NCBI GenBank assembly: GCA_021014325.1
Contig: CM037472.1
Coordinates: 37,286,234 to 37,350,233 of the forward strand
Source of the DNA: Plazaster borealis
Taxonomy: Eukaryota > Echinodermata > Asteroidea > Forcipulatida > Labidiasteridae
DNA length: 64,000 bases
Reading direction: 5' to 3'
Shown: positions 8,627 through 19,659 of the stretch, piece by piece
Layout: each line of letters begins with the position of its first letter
Position numbering within the stretch: position 1 is the first letter of the stretch
Notes under the pieces: generated by a model
Told to the model about the DNA's origin: nothing
The model's input: the letters and a program-made list of their open reading frames with translations, nothing else
Databases searched by the model: none
Position numbers and translations under genes: made by a program

Positions 8627-10225
8627 TTGGAACTCCTTGTGTGGAACTCCTTGCCTGATGTGGAACCCCTTGCTTGATGTGGAACTACTTGCCTTGTATG
8701 GAACTCCTTGCCTGGTGTGGAACTCCTTGCCTGGTGTGGAACTCCTTGCCTGGTATGGAACTCCTTGCCTGATGTGGAACTCCTTGCCTGGTGTGGAACT
8801 CCTTACCTGATGTGGATTTCCTTGCCTGATTTGGAACTCCTTGCCTCGTGTAGAACACCCTGCCTGGTGTGGAACTCCTTGCCTGATGTGGAACTCCTTG
8901 CTCGGTGTGGAACTCCTTGCCTGGTATGGAACTGCTTGCCTGGTGTGGAACACCTTGCCTGGTATGGAACTCCTTGCCTGGTGTGGAACTCCTTGCCTGG
9001 TGTGGATCTCCTTACCTGATGTGGATTTCCTTGCCTGATTTGGAACTCCTTGCCTCGTGTAGAACACCCTGCCTGGTGTGGAACTCCTTGCCTGATGTGG
9101 AACTCCTTGCTCGTGTGGAACTCCTTGCCTGGTGTGGAACTCCTTGCCTGGTGTGGAACTCCTTGCCTGGTGTGAAACGCCTTGCCTGGTGTGGAACACC
9201 TTGCCTGGTGTGGAACACCTTGCCTGGTGTGGAACTCCTTGCCTGGTGTGGAACTCCTTGCCTGGTGTGGAACTCCTTGCCTGGTGCGGAACTCCTTGCC
9301 TGGTGTGGAACTCCTTGCCTGGTGCGGAACTCCTTGCCTGGTGCGGAACTCCTTGCCTGGTGTGGAACTCCTTGCCTGGTTTTGGAACTCCTTGCCTGGT
9401 ATGGAACTCCCTGCCTGGTATGGAACTCCCTGCCTGGTGTGGAACTCTTTGCCTGGTATGGAACTCTTTGCCTGGTGTGGAACTCCTTGCCTAGTGTGGA
9501 ACTCCTTGACTGGTGTGGAACACCTTGCCTAATGTGGAACTCCTTGCCTGGTATGGAACTCCTTGCCTGATGTGGAACACCTTGCCTGATGTGGAACTCC
9601 TTGCCTGATGTGGAACTCCTTGCCTGGTGTGGAACTCCTTGCCTGGTGCGGAACTCCTTGCCTGGTGTGGAACTCCTTGCCTGGTGTGGAACTCCTTGTC
9701 TTGTGTGGAACTCCTTGCCTGGCATGGAACACCTTGCCTGATGTGGAACTCCTTGCCTGGTGTGGAACTTCTTGCCTGGTGTGGAACTCCTTGCCTGGTG
9801 TGGAACTCCTTGCCTGGTGTGGAACTCCTTGCCTGGTGTGGAACTCCTTGCCTGGTGTGGAACTCCTTACCTGATGTGGAACTCCTTGCCTGATGTGGAA
9901 CTCCTTGTCTGGTGTGGAACTCTTTGACTGGTGTTGAACTCCTTGCCTGATGTGGAACTCCTTGCCTGGTGTGGAACTCCTTGACTGTGGTGTAACTCCT
10001 TACCTGATGTGGAACTCCTTGCCTGGTGTGGAACTTCTTGCCTGGTGTGGAACTCCTTGCCTGGTGTGGGACTCCTTACCTGGTGTGGAACTCCTTGCTT
10101 GATTTGGAACTCCTTGCCTGGTGTGGAACTCCTTGCCTGGTGTGGAACTCCTTGCCTGGTGTGGAACTCAATGCCTGATGTGGAACTCCTTGCCTGGTGT
10201 GGAACTCCTTGCCTGGTGTGGATTA
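8627..10225. repeat. 19-bp minisatellite, about 84 units
   Basis: Tandem units of TGTGGAACTCCTTGCCTGG and close variants (TATGG, GATG, GCGG, ACACC) fill about 1.6 kb starting some 170 bases after the receptor stop. Because 19 leaves remainder 1 on division by 3, all three frames of each strand translate to the same 19-residue cycle (WNSLPGVELLAWCGTPCLV on +, HQARSSTPGKEFHTRQGVP on -) without stops, which explains long ORFs on both strands. These are not proteins. Confidence 0.95.
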
Positions 10226-10494
10226 AAAGGACTGTGACGTAAAGAATAGGCCTACTCTGTTGCAGAATGGCAATGCACTGTCTACCAAAATAACATGTAG
10301 TGTAAATGCAAAAATGCAATTTATATTTGTAAGAGCAAACAAAGATTTCAACTGTTGTTTGGTTTTTTGGTTTTTGTTTTTTTCTTTCTAAATAGACATC
10401 GATTTTGGGTAATTATTTAGTTGCCTTCAACTACAGAATATGTGTCATTGCATTCTGGAAAAGTAATGACAGAAACAGTGTGTGATATTAGAAT

Positions 10495-10722
10495 CAGATT
10501 GCTTTCTGTCCCTGCCTTACATCTCTGTGGACCCTGGTTCAAATCCAACCTTGGCCCGGAGCCTTGCATGTGGATGGATTGGATTTTCAGTCCCTACACA
10601 TGATTGCCTGTGTTTTTTTTATTTGGGGGATTTTCCACCCACATCTAAAATTGCACATTTCCTCTCGTTTCCACCATCCTGTTAATGGCCTTTTTTCGCT
10701 GTTGGATGTGTAATGAAATAAA
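10495..10722 (+). mobile_element. tRNA-derived SINE, family E
   Basis: CATCTCTGTGGACCC, B-box-like GGTTCAAATCCAACC, GCCTTGCATGTGGAT, TTTTCAGTCCCTAC, CCCACATCTAAAATTGCACA and GTTGGATGTGTAATGAAATA in the same order as the other E copies. It contains an AATAAA at 10717-10722 that could serve as a poly(A) signal downstream of the left receptor. Confidence 0.8.
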
Positions 10723-11550
10723 TAATTTATGTTTTTACACTGATTGTGTGCACATCTGCAGATTTTTGTATGAAATATCTTGGATTGTTTTACATTTGAA
10801 GGAATTTTTACCTTGTATTGCTCCTCAATTTTTGTTGTAAATTAACCAGAAATATGAGTACAGGTAAAGTATTTAAACATTGGGAGTGGAACCAATCAAA
10901 TATAAGACAAGATAAGGTTGCGGCGGAGTTATCAGGTCAATTTCTATTATGAGAGTCTACAAGGTTAATTCATAGGCTGGTTGCAAATCTCCGACTAGAC
11001 TAGTCCGACCATCTTTGACTTGAGTGTGTTCGATCAGAGTTGGTGAAACGATGGTGAACTATGTTTCTTGATCAGAATTGCTCTTTGTGTCCATAAAAGT
11101 CTCCCAAAGGTGGGGAAGAAATTTATACAAATTTTGGATTGTCATTTAAGTATGTCATGTTATTGTTTATATATGTATTTATATATATAAATTAATGCTT
11201 GTCCTACTTAATTAGGAGACAGTAAGTATAAATGTGCCCACAAAATCTCATATTTACCTGTTCTTTTACCTTGTATCTTGATACACACACATTCATATGC
11301 CATAAGTTTATTACTGAAAAGGTGTGTGGAGGGTTTTTTGTGCGTGTGTAAATAGATTTGTCAGGGTTTTTGGTTCATTGAGTCGGCAGGGCATCTTTGT
11401 TTAAAATTATTTATAAACAAAACGCTGGTGTAAAGTGGACTCTCACCCATGATTCCATGGATGGAACAAGATGCACATTATAACTACTAGATAAATTAAT
11501 TTGTAATTAAATCTTTGGTGTCAGGTCACTGCGTACCTTTGCCACTTCTT
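10723..11550. other. Unrecognised intergenic DNA
   Basis: AT-rich, with short TATATA runs around 11165-11190. No exon-like signals or repeats with partners in the window are seen. Confidence 0.6.
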
Positions 11551-11556
11551 ACCCTG

Positions 11557-11590
11557 GTCACTTCGTACCTTTTGCAGGGTACGAAGTGAC
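11557..11590. repeat. Perfect hairpin heading a minisatellite
   Basis: Stem GTCACTTCGTACC (11557-11569) and its exact complement GGTACGAAGTGAC (11578-11590) with an 8-base loop. The stem contains the CACTTCGTACC core of the adjacent tandem array. Confidence 0.8.
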
Positions 11591-11925
11591 TTTGGACACT
11601 TCGTACCTGGGATACTTTGTACCTTTCAAGACACTTCGTACCTTCATACAAGACACTTTGTACCTTCATACAAGATACTTCGTACCTTCATACAAGACAC
11701 TTCGTACCTTCATACAAGACACTTCGTATCCTTCATACAAGACACTGTGTACCTTCATATAAGACACTTCGTACCTTCATACAAGACACTTCGTACCTTC
11801 ATACAAGACACTTCGTACCTTCATACAATACACTTCGTACCTTCATACAAGACACTTCGTACCTTCATACAAGACACTTCGTACCTTCATACAAGACACT
11901 TTGTACCTCGTACCGATTTTTGATT
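11591..11925. repeat. 22-bp minisatellite
   Basis: About 15 units built on ACACTTCGTACCTTCATACA plus AG, degenerate at the left edge. Like the 19-bp array, 22 leaves remainder 1 on division by 3, so the long forward frame across it is a repeat artefact. Confidence 0.92.
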
Positions 11926-12674
11926 TCTGCCTCGTTTTGTGAGGGTCACGCCGCCAAAGTCTCATTAATGACCCGTTGTGACTGGACTCGACCGGAAATA
12001 AGCGCTATCAACCAACGAGATTTGTTAAATGAAATTATATTATTCAACTATTGCTGCCTTCAAACTGAAATCGTAGAGGGAACTTCACTCAAATGAAAGT
12101 GCTCTGTAACTTTGTACATACACTAAAATCAGAATTATATTACCAGATGTTAAAATATGTCAATAGTCGTACGTGTTTTTAAATTTGTTACTTCAAGATA
12201 TTTGCGTTTGTTACAATTGATTTGGTACATGTTATAACAAAACCAATGAAGTACTTGCTGTTATAACAGATGTTGCGCACATATATATTTTTTAAAGCAA
12301 CTAACTAATTATAATGCATTACTCTTTCGAAGTGTTGTGTGAACATACATGACTTATACCTGTTGTACATTGTGGATGATTTTAAAAGTTTTATTCGTCT
12401 TAAATCAAATTTATACACCATTTTGCACAGTTATTTGCATTACAAGCAATGATATCCAACATATCGTCGCTGTTACCATTATGGTCCACAGCCAAAATAT
12501 CTGTGTTTGGAGAAATCGCCATTGAAGTTGCACTATTTGTCGAATTGCCTGGATTATGATTACCAAGTTCACCACAAGAGGGCTCACTACATGGACATTA
12601 TTATTAGTGCGTCTTTTTAATCTCATACTTTGATGCCTTAAACTTGAACTACACAAAGGAGCCTATTAGTCAGT
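11926..12674. other. Unrecognised intergenic DNA
   Basis: No repeat partner or splice-flanked exon seen. A minus-strand open frame at 12411-12656 has no recognised domain. Confidence 0.5.
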
Positions 12675-12860
12675 GAAATAACAAACCTGTGAAAGTTTAA
12701 GCTAAATCGGTCTTCGGAGTCATGAGAAAACAGTGAGCATTTCAGGCAAAACTATTTCAAGGGAAATTGTCCACATGAACATCTTTATACCATGTAAGTT
12801 ATGTGCAAATCTGTGAACATTTATATTTTCAACCTTACCAATGTTGTACACACCCTTTAA
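12675..12860 (-). mobile_element. TTAA MITE, subfamily C (partial)
   Basis: Ends CAATGTTGTACACACCCTTTAA, the inverted form of the C element start at 62165. Internal CATCTTTATACCATGTAAGTTATGTGCAAAT and GTCTTCGGAGTCATGAGAAAA blocks match other C copies. Confidence 0.7.
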
Positions 12861-13563
12861 GCAGGGAATTTCGCTGAGAAAAAAAAGAAGCAGGGACACA
12901 ACTATGAATTGTACATGATCAACAAAATAATTTGTTGGTAATTTTATCTTTTGATTAGCTAATTGAAATTCACCCTTATAGTCTTGACCCTTTTGCCTCT
13001 TGGACTTGTTCTCATAGATTTATAATATTCTAAGTGATATTTCTAAGTGATATTTTCAAGCTTTGGATAAGAAAGGAACAACTCTGAGGGTGAAAACTGT
13101 TGACAAAATCTCCTTTTAGAAGAAATTATGGTTCTGGGACATATCTCACCTGCATGTCTTTCCTGGAGGCTACAACTTATGCTTGTTTGCCAACCATAAA
13201 ATTTGTTCCTTTTTAGTCTTCTAATGGAAATGTCAAAAAATAGCCCTTTCCCTTAAAGCTTAACATTTCTGGTGTGTAACTTGAGGATCATATCTGGGGG
13301 AAAGCCCTGTCAATGAATGTTACTTAAATTTGTCTAATTTTTACTAAATACTAACATCATACTGTGGTATTTGTAGGGCCGGTTTCGTTTGGTTTTAGAG
13401 GTTTTTTGGTGGGGGATTGTTGAAGAAAATGAGCTAGCATTGTGAAAAAAGGGTGAATATTTGTTCAGATTAGTAATCAGAGGTTTTCATGTTTCTGTTA
13501 TCTCTTTGTTTAACTTTATCCCACTTCGTATTGAGACTGATTGTATACTATCCATTTATAAAT
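12861..13563. other. Unrecognised intergenic DNA
   Basis: AT-rich, no supported gene or repeat family member. Confidence 0.55.
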
Positions 13564-13957
13564 TTAAAGGCAAAGTATACCTTTGGTTTTTGGATCCGTT
13601 CGATTGTTTTAATCCTATATAAATGTAGATTATACAATAAATCTAAACTGTGAACATTTCTTTTCAAAAGGTGGTAGCGTTTTTGAGATACCACCAAAAG
13701 ACTTGAGCGGTCATATCTACACAGGAAGAATAATCCGTAATTGGAATACACAATCTGAGAAACGTTTCATGCAGTAACGTTTCTCTAAAATTGAAATGTT
13801 TTTTAATCCCTCTCTCTAAAACCACATTCCTTTGATGGGAATTGTTTCTCAAAATGTTATACATTATCAACAGCTGCAGTACTTCTTACCAAGTAAGTTT
13901 TTATGGTCAATAATTTTTGGAGTAATACTAATTACCAAAGGTATACCCTGCCTTTAA
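13564..13957 (+). mobile_element. TTAA MITE, subfamily B
   Basis: TTAA at both ends; ends AAAGGCAAAGTATACCTTTGG and CCAAAGGTATACCCTGCCTTT are inverted. Contains AGGTGGTAGCGTTTTTGAGAT, the GAGCGGTCATATCTACACAGG block and the AACGTTTC...GTAACGTTTC core. Confidence 0.8.
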
Positions 13958-15082
13958 TAGGTGGGTCTGTACTCTGTGTTACTGTTACTGTTATTACCTC
14001 TTCTTTGTTATATAAAGTGTTCTGTTTTTTGTTATTGTATTTTTAGAGGGCGGTATTTTTAGCAGTGTTTTTTATTGTTTCGTTCTTGACTGTTAAAAGT
14101 TGTACTTGAACTAAGTAGATTTTGTCACCATCAATTTTCTTTGCGTCGACAAGAAAAAAATTGAATCAATATGACTTTTTTTTTTGCCTCCGTTGAGAAT
14201 TTTGTGTGTGATATCTTGTAAGAAAATACTCTGCTTAGCTGATGAAATATTCTGTTGCCTGGTAGTTAATTTGTGGCACTTTGATTTATCCAATCTTGTA
14301 ATAGATACCATGTACATGTTGTATGTAAATTTTAAAATACATTTTAAAGTACGGTATATATATTGTGAGAATTAATTGCACAAATTAATGTTTTGTCAAT
14401 TGAGCATTTAAAATATATATTTTTGCAAATCACCAGTTATTCAACTTGTGTTCTTTATTTCCTGAAATCAAACCGCAGGTATACAGACAGGGGAGGGTTA
14501 ATGTCGGGGGGGGGGGGGCGGTAATCCACAAGAGTGCGCTATTTTAGACAATACTGCATCGGCTATCAGGTGAGGTAGACAGAAACCACAATCATAGACT
14601 TAGAACAAAGTCTAGCCCAATCAAGCGCTTGAACCAAGCGAAAGCCTAATTCAGATGACGGTTCTTTCGGACACAAGTATTTTTATGTAATAAAAGTGTG
14701 TTCCACAAATATTTGCATAATGTCCTGATCACGGAACTAAAGTAAATCGTTTGAATGGCACATCTTGCTCACAGGCAAACGGGACGTGTTAGGAAAACAC
14801 TTGGCTTGGGCTGTGCGCCATAATCATCAAAATGTTGTATACATTTTTGTTTTAGGTAGGCCCTATACATTGTTGGTTTTTGGAAGAGTCAATTTCTGTC
14901 CACCTTTATCAATAGCCCTTCTAGAAATTGGGTGATTCAGCGTTTTAGTGAAAAGTAATATGAACAATTTCTTTTGGGCCGGGGATTACGATGCAAACGA
15001 AATAATTTCGCAAGATGCTTATGTTATCATCTTTCTAAAAAGAAGCTTTCGGATAAAAATTATGGATTTTTTTTACGGATCA
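13958..15082. other. Unrecognised intergenic DNA
   Basis: A poly-G run at 14506-14518 is the only striking feature. No gene supported. Confidence 0.55.
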
Positions 15083-15446
15083 TTAAAGGCACTGAACACG
15101 TTGGGTGATTGTCAAATATTCTCACTTAGTGTATCCCAACATGTGCATAAAATAACAAGCCTGTGAAAATTTGGGCTCAATTGGTCATCGAAGTTGCAAG
15201 AAAATGATGAAAGAAAAAAACACCCTTGTACAAATTTGTGTGCTTTCAGATAGGAATAAAAGGCTTCAGGCCTGAAGTCTTTCATTATTTTAGTGAGAAA
15301 TTACCTCTTTCTCAAAAACTACGTTACTTCAGAGGGAGTCGTTTCTCGCAATGTTTTATACTATCAACAGCTCTCCGTTGCTCGTTACCAAGTAAGTTTT
15401 TATGCTAATATTTTGCGTAATTACCAAACGTGTACAGTACCTTTAA
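15083..15446 (+). mobile_element. TTAA MITE, subfamily A
   Basis: TTAA-flanked; starts TTAAAGGCACTGAACACGTT and ends CCAAACGTGTACAGTACCTTTAA. The core palindrome here is GGCTTCAGGCCTGAAG, a different hairpin from the more common ACTTCTTGCAAGAAGT. Confidence 0.85.
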
Positions 15447-16584
15447 CAAAGTATGACCCTACTTTTACCGGTAGTGCGAGTCGGAGAATCTTATGCAAAA
15501 CAGCCCTAGTTTTGTTTGTACACCTTCTCCCCCACCCCACCACCAACAAGCGTACAATTTCCCCATTGTATGTAACGTATGACCTTCACTAGTTAATTTC
15601 CCATCTCGGCCCTCCAAAGAAAGAATTCCGGTTCCAAACTTCACAATTCAAACATTATCTCATAGCAATATAACCCTATATGTTATTTACGTCACAGTGG
15701 AGCGCTGTGCTATTAAATAAAAGACATTCTATAATTATTTCTTCTTCTTCGGGAACGAAGTAATTGGCCGTCTAGGCGCAGTGCGTATTGTTCTCTCGGA
15801 ATACTCCCATCATGCCGGAAACCTTGACATACAAAGTATTGAAGTAATTCACAATCGACACTTCAATCAATACGACTCGTTATTTTGTGGGTCCATTGGT
15901 CTTTAATGTCACACGCTCATAAAAGCCATTCCATATTTTTTTCCCTCTCTCCTTTTTTTTGAAAGCTAGACGACGACTGCGTGATGTTATGAAGACGATA
16001 TAAAAAATATAGGCCAGGATGCATCGTAGGGTTGTGCAACTGTTTCCCCTACCTCCCCCCGCCACCCCCCCCCCCACTTCCCCAATGGCAATATGCATCA
16101 GGCCTACTTGAAGGAAAATGCCGAAACAGGAAAAGTTATTAAACAATATTGATCCTAGGGAAGATGTTCCTTCCTCTGTGTGGTATTGAGGAGTGGGGGA
16201 GAAATCACCCACTCCTATACCACTGTTTTTCTTCCACCCAACCCCCACATTCTCAATACGCATTCCCGCGTAATTATTTGATTTTTCTTTCCGTTTTCCC
16301 TTTATGCCTACTACTCATCATCCTCCACTAATGCTTCTTGGAATTGTCAGCCTCTGTGGAAATGTAGCTTCTTATCAATTGCTTAATGTCTCTGGTGCTC
16401 CACGAGTTTCCGATTATCATAGAGAACTGCTGTGCGGTGCTTAGTTTTAAATCGAACTGGGTTTGAAAGACACTTTCCCGAAAGTTACGTTATTTAAAAA
16501 AAAAAACACAATTATGAGAGATCGTCTAACATCACACTTTCTCGAAAATTATGTTATTTAAAAAAAAAATGTTTAAATGAAAGA
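15447..16584. other. Unrecognised intergenic DNA
   Basis: Contains C-rich low complexity at about 16045-16080. A minus-strand frame at 15880-16263 spans it and is not credible. Confidence 0.55.
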
Positions 16585-16928
16585 TCGTCTTACATCACAA
16601 GGCCGGACGGCCACTTCAAGGTGAGGGCTATCACTTAAATGATTTGGGCTGTCGACCCAAATCAACTGTCACCAGGGGCACATTGCCACCTACTCCTGGG
16701 GCTGAAACAGGGTTATCCCCTTCACAGTTCATAAGGATGTAGGCATGGGTGTCATCCACTATAATCCTGGCTGGTAGAGCGGAATGCAATTCCTTCCAAA
16801 CTTTTTGCGAAGCAATTATGGTTAAGTGCTTTGCATACCCAAGGGCACAAGTGTCATGACCGGGATTTGAACCCACACTATGCTGCTGACAGCACCAGAG
16901 CTTGGGTCCAGTGAACTAGACCGCTTGA
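16585..16928 (-). mobile_element. tRNA-Leu-derived SINE, family D, near full length
   Basis: On the minus strand: GACCCAAGCTCTGGTG, GTGTGGGTTCAAATCCCGG (B box), CACTTGTGCCCTTGGG, the GATGACACCCATGCCTACAT segment, then the CGACAGCCCAAATCA and GGCCGTCCGGCCTTGTGATG end. Only the first part of the tRNA head is eroded. Confidence 0.8.
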
Positions 16929-17113
16929 CATTGTTAATAATGATGAGGATGGAGGGCTGAAGATGTGCAAAGAGAAATATTTAAGATATGGCGCTCGTAC
17001 AAAAAAGATCCCAAAACGTTGAATACTTTTTAAGTAGGCTATAGTATTCATAGCGCTCATTGGAGGAAAGTTTGACTGGTTTTGTTTTATCAGTACATAA
17101 CCAGACCCTGCAA

Positions 17114-17129
17114 CCAGCAGAGGGCGCTG
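17114..17129 (+). promoter_or_regulatory. CTCF-like motif
   Basis: CCAGCAGAGGGCGCTG matches the core CTCF pattern CCASYAGRKGGCR. A single motif in unconserved-looking DNA; binding is inferred only. Confidence 0.3.
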
Positions 17130-17239
17130 CGCATGACCGAGCTCAACTTTGTCCGGGTGTCGACGGACCACGGTGGAATAATTATTACAATCTTCTCGTT
17201 AGTGGTCTTCGGTTGTAGGAGTTGTTTTCGTATTTTTGC

Positions 17240-17995
17240 TTAATGGTATCGTCCACGTTTGGTGATGACTCAAAACAAATATTAGCATAAAAACTTACTT
17301 GGTAACAAGCAACGGAGAGCTGTTGATAGTATAAAACATTGTAGGAAACGACTCCCTCTGAAGTAACGTAGTTTTTGAGAAAGGGGTAATTTCTCACTAA
17401 AATAATAAAAACTTCTTGCAAGAAGTTTTTATTCCTATCATGAAAGCACACAAATTTGTACAACAAGGGTGTTTTTTCTTTCATCATTTTCTTGCAACTT
17501 CGATGACCAATTGAGCCCAAATTTTCACAGGCTCGTTATTTTATGCATATGTTGGGATACCTAGACTTGATTTCAAGTCTGAGTTCGCGGTTATTTCTCT
17601 GCATCAGCCACGCAAAACTCCCCGCAGATTGGCCATCACACGCTCTGACTCGCGATCTCAGACTTGACCCTATTGTGTAAACGGTATATTCATTTATTCA
17701 CAACTGAAATTTACACAACAATTATCCCAGAGCGATGGCCAATCAGGAGGCCACATATTCCCTGTTCCCTGCGTCAATTACCAATAGGTTACAATCACTT
17801 CAGCATTTTCTGTATTATCATTGGTCTTATTTTTGTATAGTGCTTGGTACGGTGGTGTTTATAATTTATAGCTAAAATGATACAAGATCATAAAATACTG
17901 AACAATGTACGGAATAAAATACCTGAATTATGCAAGACGAAAAGTGAGAACACTGGTCTTTGACGACAATTTCCAAACGTGTTCAGTGCCTTTAA
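17240..17995 (-). mobile_element. TTAA MITE, subfamily A, split by an insertion
   Basis: The two MITE parts are 17240-17561 and about 17941-17995, together a normal A copy with TTAA at each end and the ACTTCTTGCAAGAAGT palindrome. Between them about 380 bases of unrelated sequence replace the few bases joining GGGATAC and AAGTGAG. Confidence 0.8.
17562..17940. mobile_element. Unclassified insert inside an A MITE
   Basis: Starts CTAGACTTGATTTCAAGTCT (itself a short palindrome) and ends near GCAAGACGAA. The first 110 bases are bracketed by inverted AGACTTGA/TCAGACTTGA-type motifs. No coding capacity. It is younger than the MITE it interrupts. Confidence 0.5.
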
Positions 17996-18687
17996 CGCCG
18001 AATTAAGGTTTGTAGTATAGTAGGCCTACGCAGGGCCTATACAACACGTAAAAGCTGCTTGGTTGCATATTGATGGGGTGAGGAAAAAAATCTTACATTT
18101 TGATCCAGATATGAATTAAGGCTATTATTATTATTATTAATAATATGGAACACCAAGGTGAAATGGGCATAAATTACTGAAACCATGCTGAGCGTCAGAC
18201 CACGTGGAAGGAAGAAAATTGAAACGATGATTGAACAAGTTTCTTAAAAAGTCCCCAAAACTGTCACTGCGCATGTTCAGTGTCATTCCGGCTTTATATC
18301 GTTTACTAAAGGAAAGCCGTATCTGGCTAATTATACACCAATTGAAAGTGAAGTTGAAGCATTGATGAAGACAATTGATTTAAATACTTGTTTTACATTG
18401 TAGTAGTTCTAAGTCGAAATATTACCCACTAATTTCAAGTTGGTCCAAAAATAATTTTAAGGTTTTCTTTGCAAATGGTAGCTCCAGTCTATAAAGTTAT
18501 GGGCCAATGGGGGGGGGGGGGGACAAAATGGTTTTGGGGTAATCAAAAATCTGAATGTATACAAAACATTCTGTAAGAGTGATTAAAATAAACATCAATG
18601 TTTGGAGAGTGATTTGTTTAGCAAAGTGTGTTATAAAACTAAAGAAGACAATGACATAATTTGATGGTCGAACCCCCCCCCATTGTC
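17996..18687. other. Unrecognised intergenic DNA with inverted poly-G/poly-C pair
   Basis: CCAATGGGGGGGG at about 18505-18522 faces CCCCCCCATTGTCG at about 18674-18688, roughly 150 bases apart, possibly the ends of a small foldback element. Confidence 0.4.
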
Positions 18688-18785
18688 GCCATTGTTTGTT
18701 TCTCTTCATTCTTTATGACAATATTTGTATCTGCCATTGTCACCAATGTTTGATTCTCTCCATTGTTTGACAGTATTTCAATCTG
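18688..18785. repeat. Tandem duplication, about 49 bp x 2
   Basis: Two adjacent copies of a segment running from CATTGTTTGTTTCTCT to TTTGTATCTGC, the second diverged (CCAATGTTTGATTCTCT ... TTTCAATCTGC). Confidence 0.55.
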
Positions 18786-19069
18786 CTAGTGTTTAAGATA
18801 CTCTAGAATTACTGTACATGTTCTCAACTACCAATGTTGAAGGAATATCAAGCCTTACAGTTTTTACTGTTTTGATGAAAGTAGTTTGAATATTAAAGAT
18901 GCTAGGTCTATTGACAGACATGACCCAAAGTTTTAGATTACAATTTTAAAAAGCCATTTTTATAGATTTGAAAATATAAGCTTTCATTAAAGGAATTGCT
19001 CGAACAAAATCTGCCATTGATAAGTTGTAATTAATAAAAAAAACTAAACATTAATTATTGTCGGGATTC

Positions 19070-19215
19070 TGACATTATCTCACATCCATCAGCCATGTAC
19101 AACGAACTGTGCATGTTACATGTACTTGCGCATTGTTCGTAGCATCATGCAAATATTTTAGTGTATAGGGGGCCTATGTTTTTCACTTTGAAACAGCATC
19201 AGCTGTCAAAATTCG
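19070..19215. repeat. Interspersed repeat H (copy 1)
   Basis: Shares the order GACATTATCTCA, CCATCAGCCATGTACAA, GTTACAT, GCATTGT, ATGCAAAT, and TTTGAAACAGCAT with 63868-64000. Family unknown. Confidence 0.65.
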
Positions 19216-19280
19216 CTCAGAGAAAAAAAAAGTACAAAAAATGTTTCTTTCGGCGAAAATCAGACCATGCAATTTTAACT

Positions 19281-19589
19281 TTAATTACATAAATATATTG
19301 ATACCCATTTAGCTTTCTTATTTATTTTAACGATCCTGTGAAAACTTAATGTTATTAAAAGCGATCCTAAGTTGACCTTTTTATCAGCTTGGTTTTTGTC
19401 CCATCCGTTCGTATCCTGCAGTATTTCATCCAGGTTCAATACAACGTAACATTTCCAAACCATGTCACATTCATCTGCCGGTTGAAGTGTGCACAGAATC
19501 AATGTCATCGTCAGATTTCTGTTTTGTTTGCACATGATGCAAAGCTTGGATAACAGCATCACACCGACGATAAACATCCGTGCTTTCAT
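19281..19589 (-). CDS. Unrecognised minus-strand open frame (frame 1 of a coding-like region)
   Basis: Codes 102 residues beginning MKARMFIVGVMLLSKLCIMC, a hydrophobic signal-like start, followed by LQPADECDMVWKCYVVLN and LDEILQDTNGWDKNQADKK. The frame stays open upstream of this Met to a possible acceptor (TTCTCTGTAG) near 19637, so the Met may be internal to an exon. The composition is richer than the flanking AT-rich DNA and no repeat partner is seen in the window. It overlaps another coding-like frame, and no family is recognised. Could be an isolated exon, a decayed gene or a transposon fragment. Confidence 0.25.
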   Translation of the reverse strand: MKARMFIVGVMLLSKLCIMCKQNRNLTMTLILCTLQPADECDMVWKCYVVLNLDEILQDTNGWDKNQADKKVNLGSLLITLSFHRIVKINKKAKWVSIYLCN

Positions 19590-19647
19590 ACGAACCCATA
19601 AACGTTCTTGTTTGCAGATTTCCCACAGCAGCTACAGAGAATACCAT
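19471..19647 (-). CDS. Unrecognised 58-residue minus-strand frame (frame 2 of the same region)
   Basis: ATG at 19647 to TGA at 19471. Reads MVFSVAAVGNLQTRTFMG, then SYESTDVYRRCDAVIQALHH and VQTKQKSDDDIDSVHTSTGR. Balanced amino-acid use and no low complexity make it look more like protein than its neighbours. It overlaps the frame above; if the region is a decayed exon, a frameshift between the two frames around 19480-19520 would join them. No homolog recognised. Confidence 0.25.
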   Translation of the reverse strand: MVFSVAAVGNLQTRTFMGSYESTDVYRRCDAVIQALHHVQTKQKSDDDIDSVHTSTGR

Positions 19648-19659
19648 ATTTTTTAGGTT

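Noticed and set aside
8627..10225. Regular repeat array considered as a CRISPR or repeat-protein gene
   Set aside because: Units are directly abutting with no unique spacers, and the genome is clearly eukaryotic; no repeat-protein fold matches.
8549..10319. Many long ORFs on both strands (up to 237 codons) with repetitive peptides
   Set aside because: They are translations of the 19-bp minisatellite; the period makes every frame stop-free, so they carry no evidence of coding.
11617..12096. 159-codon + frame beginning in the 22-bp minisatellite
   Set aside because: Two thirds is repeat translation and the rest has no recognised domain or splice context.
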